Positions 15,877-17,727 of a stretch of 17,727 nucleotides of DNA are shown here, one piece after another. Each line of letters begins with the position of its first letter. Positions within the stretch are counted from its first letter, which is position 1. A program made the translations under genes and the position numbers. The notes beneath the pieces are model-generated. The model did not search any database, was not told the DNA's origin, and saw only the letters and a program-made list of their open reading frames with translations. This DNA is from Amoebophrya sp. AT5.2 (Eukaryota; Sar; Dinophyceae; Syndiniales; Amoebophryaceae), in NCBI GenBank assembly GCA_005223375.1, contig RXOD01004853.1, positions 1-17,727 of the forward strand. Direction: 5' to 3'.

Positions 15877-17292
15877 ATGCTCAGAAGTTTGTTAAGTATT
15901 TCACAAATTACCCCCCAGCTGACAGTGATAGCTCTTCATTTGACGCACGAGAAGGTTAATGGCCCACGCCCACCATTTCCATGTATAGTAGTTTTGTTAC
16001 AGTGTGCTTCTACCTCGTCACTTCGACATCGACTGCATTATCTCTATAGCCTTCATCTCTTACGAGCACCAGGACCAGCATTCCTCCCCACTAGTTTTCG
16101 AATTCCACCACGGCCACCAGAACTAGTGGCCACAGCAGCTTCCTCCCTGCAACCAATGGGCTTGACCCCTCTGCACCCACCGGAGCCATTAGTGCGCGAG
16201 CGAGATCGGCGACGCGAGCCGAGAATACCGGGACTTCAGGCGCCGACGAATCTTCCTGGCACACCGACACCAGCGCCCACCGCTTCTTCAAGCTCGTCTC
16301 GTCTGGCTGCAGGAGCAGAACGAGCCCGAACCACCCCAAGAAGAGAAGCCACCAGTATGCCTATGCCCGCCGACACCCCCGCTGCTCCCAACTATGGTCC
16401 GTTCGAGTGGCGCCGCATTTCTCAGGATGAGATGGTCCCACGGGGCTTCCAGCTACGGTGCGACATGGACACGGGCGACAACTACGTCTTCGTGCCGCGA
16501 AGGTTTTGTCTCCCGCAGAAGGACCCCCGGTGGCACCAACAAGTGTGCAACCTGGCGGCGTGGGGACAGGTGGACGACTTGCGGAGAGAGCTAAATGCAA
16601 CTACTTCAACGTCGCGTGGAAGCGGATCGAGATCAGGATCCACTCCAAACGCACGAGCCCCTCGCCGGCGCGACACGCCCCCTGGCGTTCTGGCGGCCGC
16701 CACGGAGCAGGGGCAGCAAGACGTGATCCTGTTTTTGCTCGAAAGGGAGATCGCGGAAGTCCATTCGCGGATCATGACGCGGAAGCACAAGAAAGCACTT
16801 GCTGCTGCAAGGGAAAGTAGTTTTGGGATGAGGACAAGAGGCAGCGGATCCGTTTCAACAAGCTCGAGCAGCATACTGGGCAGAATTGTGATCAAGGAAA
16901 AGCAAGATGAAGACTTGCAAGGGCAAGAAGCGCCGGCAGATTTCGACGCGACGCGGGCGGTGCTCACGTTCGACGAGCAGGGGCAAACTCCCCTCCATGT
17001 CGCTTGCAAAGCGGGAAATGAAGACATCATCATGCTCCTACTGATGCAGCTCGCGGAGAAGGATCAAGAATGGCATGAGCAGCATACTGACGAGCAAGAA
17101 GATGCTGAACATACGCCAGCGCCTCGCGAAGATACTACTGGCGATGATGGTGCACCAAGTGCGAAACAGAAGATGTCAGACGCATTCCATTATTTGGAAA
17201 ACCAACAAGGAAGAACGCCAGAACAGCTCCTGATGGAACAAGATTTGCGCATCATGGCGCGACGTGTTACTGAATATTTGCAGGAAAAATAA
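15877..17292 (+). CDS. Ankyrin-repeat protein, 5' end uncertain
   Basis: The open frame from ATG 15877 encodes 471 aa; starts at 16156 (378 aa) or 16354 would remove a leader with noncoding-like composition. Ankyrin-like units appear in order: VCNLAAWGQVDDLRREL (about 16543); PPGVLAAATEQGQQDVILFLLE (about 16678); the canonical DEQGQTPLHVACKAGNEDIIMLLL (about 16971); and a partial NQQGRTPEQLL (about 17200). The N-terminal part holds YGPFEWRRISQDEMVPRGFQ and DMDTGDNYVFVPRRF, a compact region I do not recognise. Ser/Gly/Arg-rich and acidic stretches separate the repeats. Ankyrin repeats mediate protein-protein contacts; no catalytic domain or membrane segment is evident in the well-supported part, so the partner and role are unknown. 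The stop is TAA. Confidence 0.72.
   Translation: MLRSLLSISQITPQLTVIALHLTHEKVNGPRPPFPCIVVLLQCASTSSLRHRLHYLYSLHLLRAPGPAFLPTSFRIPPRPPELVATAASSLQPMGLTPLHPPEPLVRERDRRREPRIPGLQAPTNLPGTPTPAPTASSSSSRLAAGAERARTTPRREATSMPMPADTPAAPNYGPFEWRRISQDEMVPRGFQLRCDMDTGDNYVFVPRRFCLPQKDPRWHQQVCNLAAWGQVDDLRRELNATTSTSRGSGSRSGSTPNARAPRRRDTPPGVLAAATEQGQQDVILFLLEREIAEVHSRIMTRKHKKALAAARESSFGMRTRGSGSVSTSSSSILGRIVIKEKQDEDLQGQEAPADFDATRAVLTFDEQGQTPLHVACKAGNEDIIMLLLMQLAEKDQEWHEQHTDEQEDAEHTPAPREDTTGDDGAPSAKQKMSDAFHYLENQQGRTPEQLLMEQDLRIMARRVTEYLQEK
16088..16129. repeat. Inverted repeat before the alternative start of the ankyrin gene
   Basis: CCACTAGTT at 16088-16096 is the perfect reverse complement of AACTAGTGG at 16121-16129, with a 24-nt spacer. 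It lies 26 nt upstream of the ATG at 16156. It may be part of a 5' leader if the gene really starts there. Confidence 0.5.
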
Positions 17293-17727
17293 AACAAAAG
17301 CGATAGTGATAACCATAGAAGCGAGCGCATATTTTTTTATTAGTAATATGAAAGAAAGATAATAAATCATAATGCGGAGCACAAGCACATTGGGTGCAAG
17401 TATTCATGGATTGATGGGTGTCACCCAGTGTTCGTGTTCATCTTCTCCTGGATGAACAGCAAGGCACTGAAAAAACCAATTCCAATGATGATGATGAAGA
17501 TCATGCTGAAGATGACATGGCTTTATCTACGTTCATAGAGCACGCGGGTCTGGCACCAACTGACTCCGAGTGTGTGCATTCACCAACAAATTCAAAATTA
17601 ATCAAATGAATCGATTCACTTTCGTGCAGCTCCTTAAATATGAATTATGGGGCGGGATCAATACTATTGGCATTGGACCCAATTTCGCTTTTTGTGACCA
17701 ATTATTGGAGGTTTTTAGCGTTGATTG
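17293..17727. other. 3' flank of the ankyrin gene, no supported gene
   Basis: A/T-rich sequence with a short GATGAT-rich stretch near 17485. A frame at 17418-17609 begins with GTG, has no recognisable domain and is not called. TGGGTG-T-CACCCA at 17415-17427 is a small hairpin with a core like those at 11009 and 12466. Confidence 0.55.

Noticed and set aside
1..17727. CRISPR array, tRNA or rRNA genes
   Set aside because: No regularly spaced identical repeats with unique spacers, and no tRNA T-arm/acceptor pattern or rRNA core was found by eye. The 13-nt array is contiguous, without spacers.

Overview
The window looks like nuclear DNA of a protist, most likely an alveolate close to the dinoflagellates. 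A parasitic Syndiniales lineage such as Amoebophrya is my best guess from composition and intron style, not a proven assignment. Reasons: genes are interrupted by spliceosomal introns; proteins carry long low-complexity Ser/Gly/Arg inserts; ATG contexts are eukaryotic (CACCATGG, GACCATGG); no bacterial operon features appear; all five supported genes lie on the + strand about 0.4-0.9 kb apart, as in dinoflagellate unidirectional gene arrays.

Layout. 1-1369: no supported gene, apart from a possible gene tail at the left edge, a GA microsatellite and an inverted repeat. 1370-3409: an unrecognised single-pass membrane protein with three TFRRPSSP repeats. 4316-7508: an S9A serine peptidase of the oligopeptidase B type; a 124-nt phase-0 GT-AG intron separates the catalytic Ser from the catalytic Asp and His. 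7904-10855: an ABC1/UbiB/ADCK-type atypical kinase with a probable mitochondrial presequence and transmembrane segment; a poorly defined intron lies at about 8.39-8.85 kb. 11588-15441: a two-exon gene joining an N-terminal J-domain to a degenerate papain-like (C1) C-terminal domain. 15877-17292: an ankyrin-repeat protein whose 5' end is uncertain.

The most interesting object is the 1,598-nt intron of the J-domain gene (12372-13969). Its two splice junctions sit inside copies of the same sequence, CGACATCGACATCTGCAG^GTA. A third copy lies inside the intron and places a 3' splice site directly against a 5' splice site (13508^13509). Each of the two intron segments so defined also has an internal inverted-repeat pair near its ends. 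This direct-repeat plus inverted-repeat architecture is that of introner elements (transposon-like introns), here apparently inserted twice, with a possible recursive splice site between them. The intron also holds a degenerate 13-nt minisatellite and a perfect 22-nt palindrome. The palindrome's GGGTGC/GCACCC core recurs as a hairpin downstream of the kinase gene.

The genes show no common pathway. Two (the kinase and perhaps the peptidase) have N-termini suggesting organelle import. The order looks like ordinary housekeeping and lineage-specific genes, not a functional cluster.
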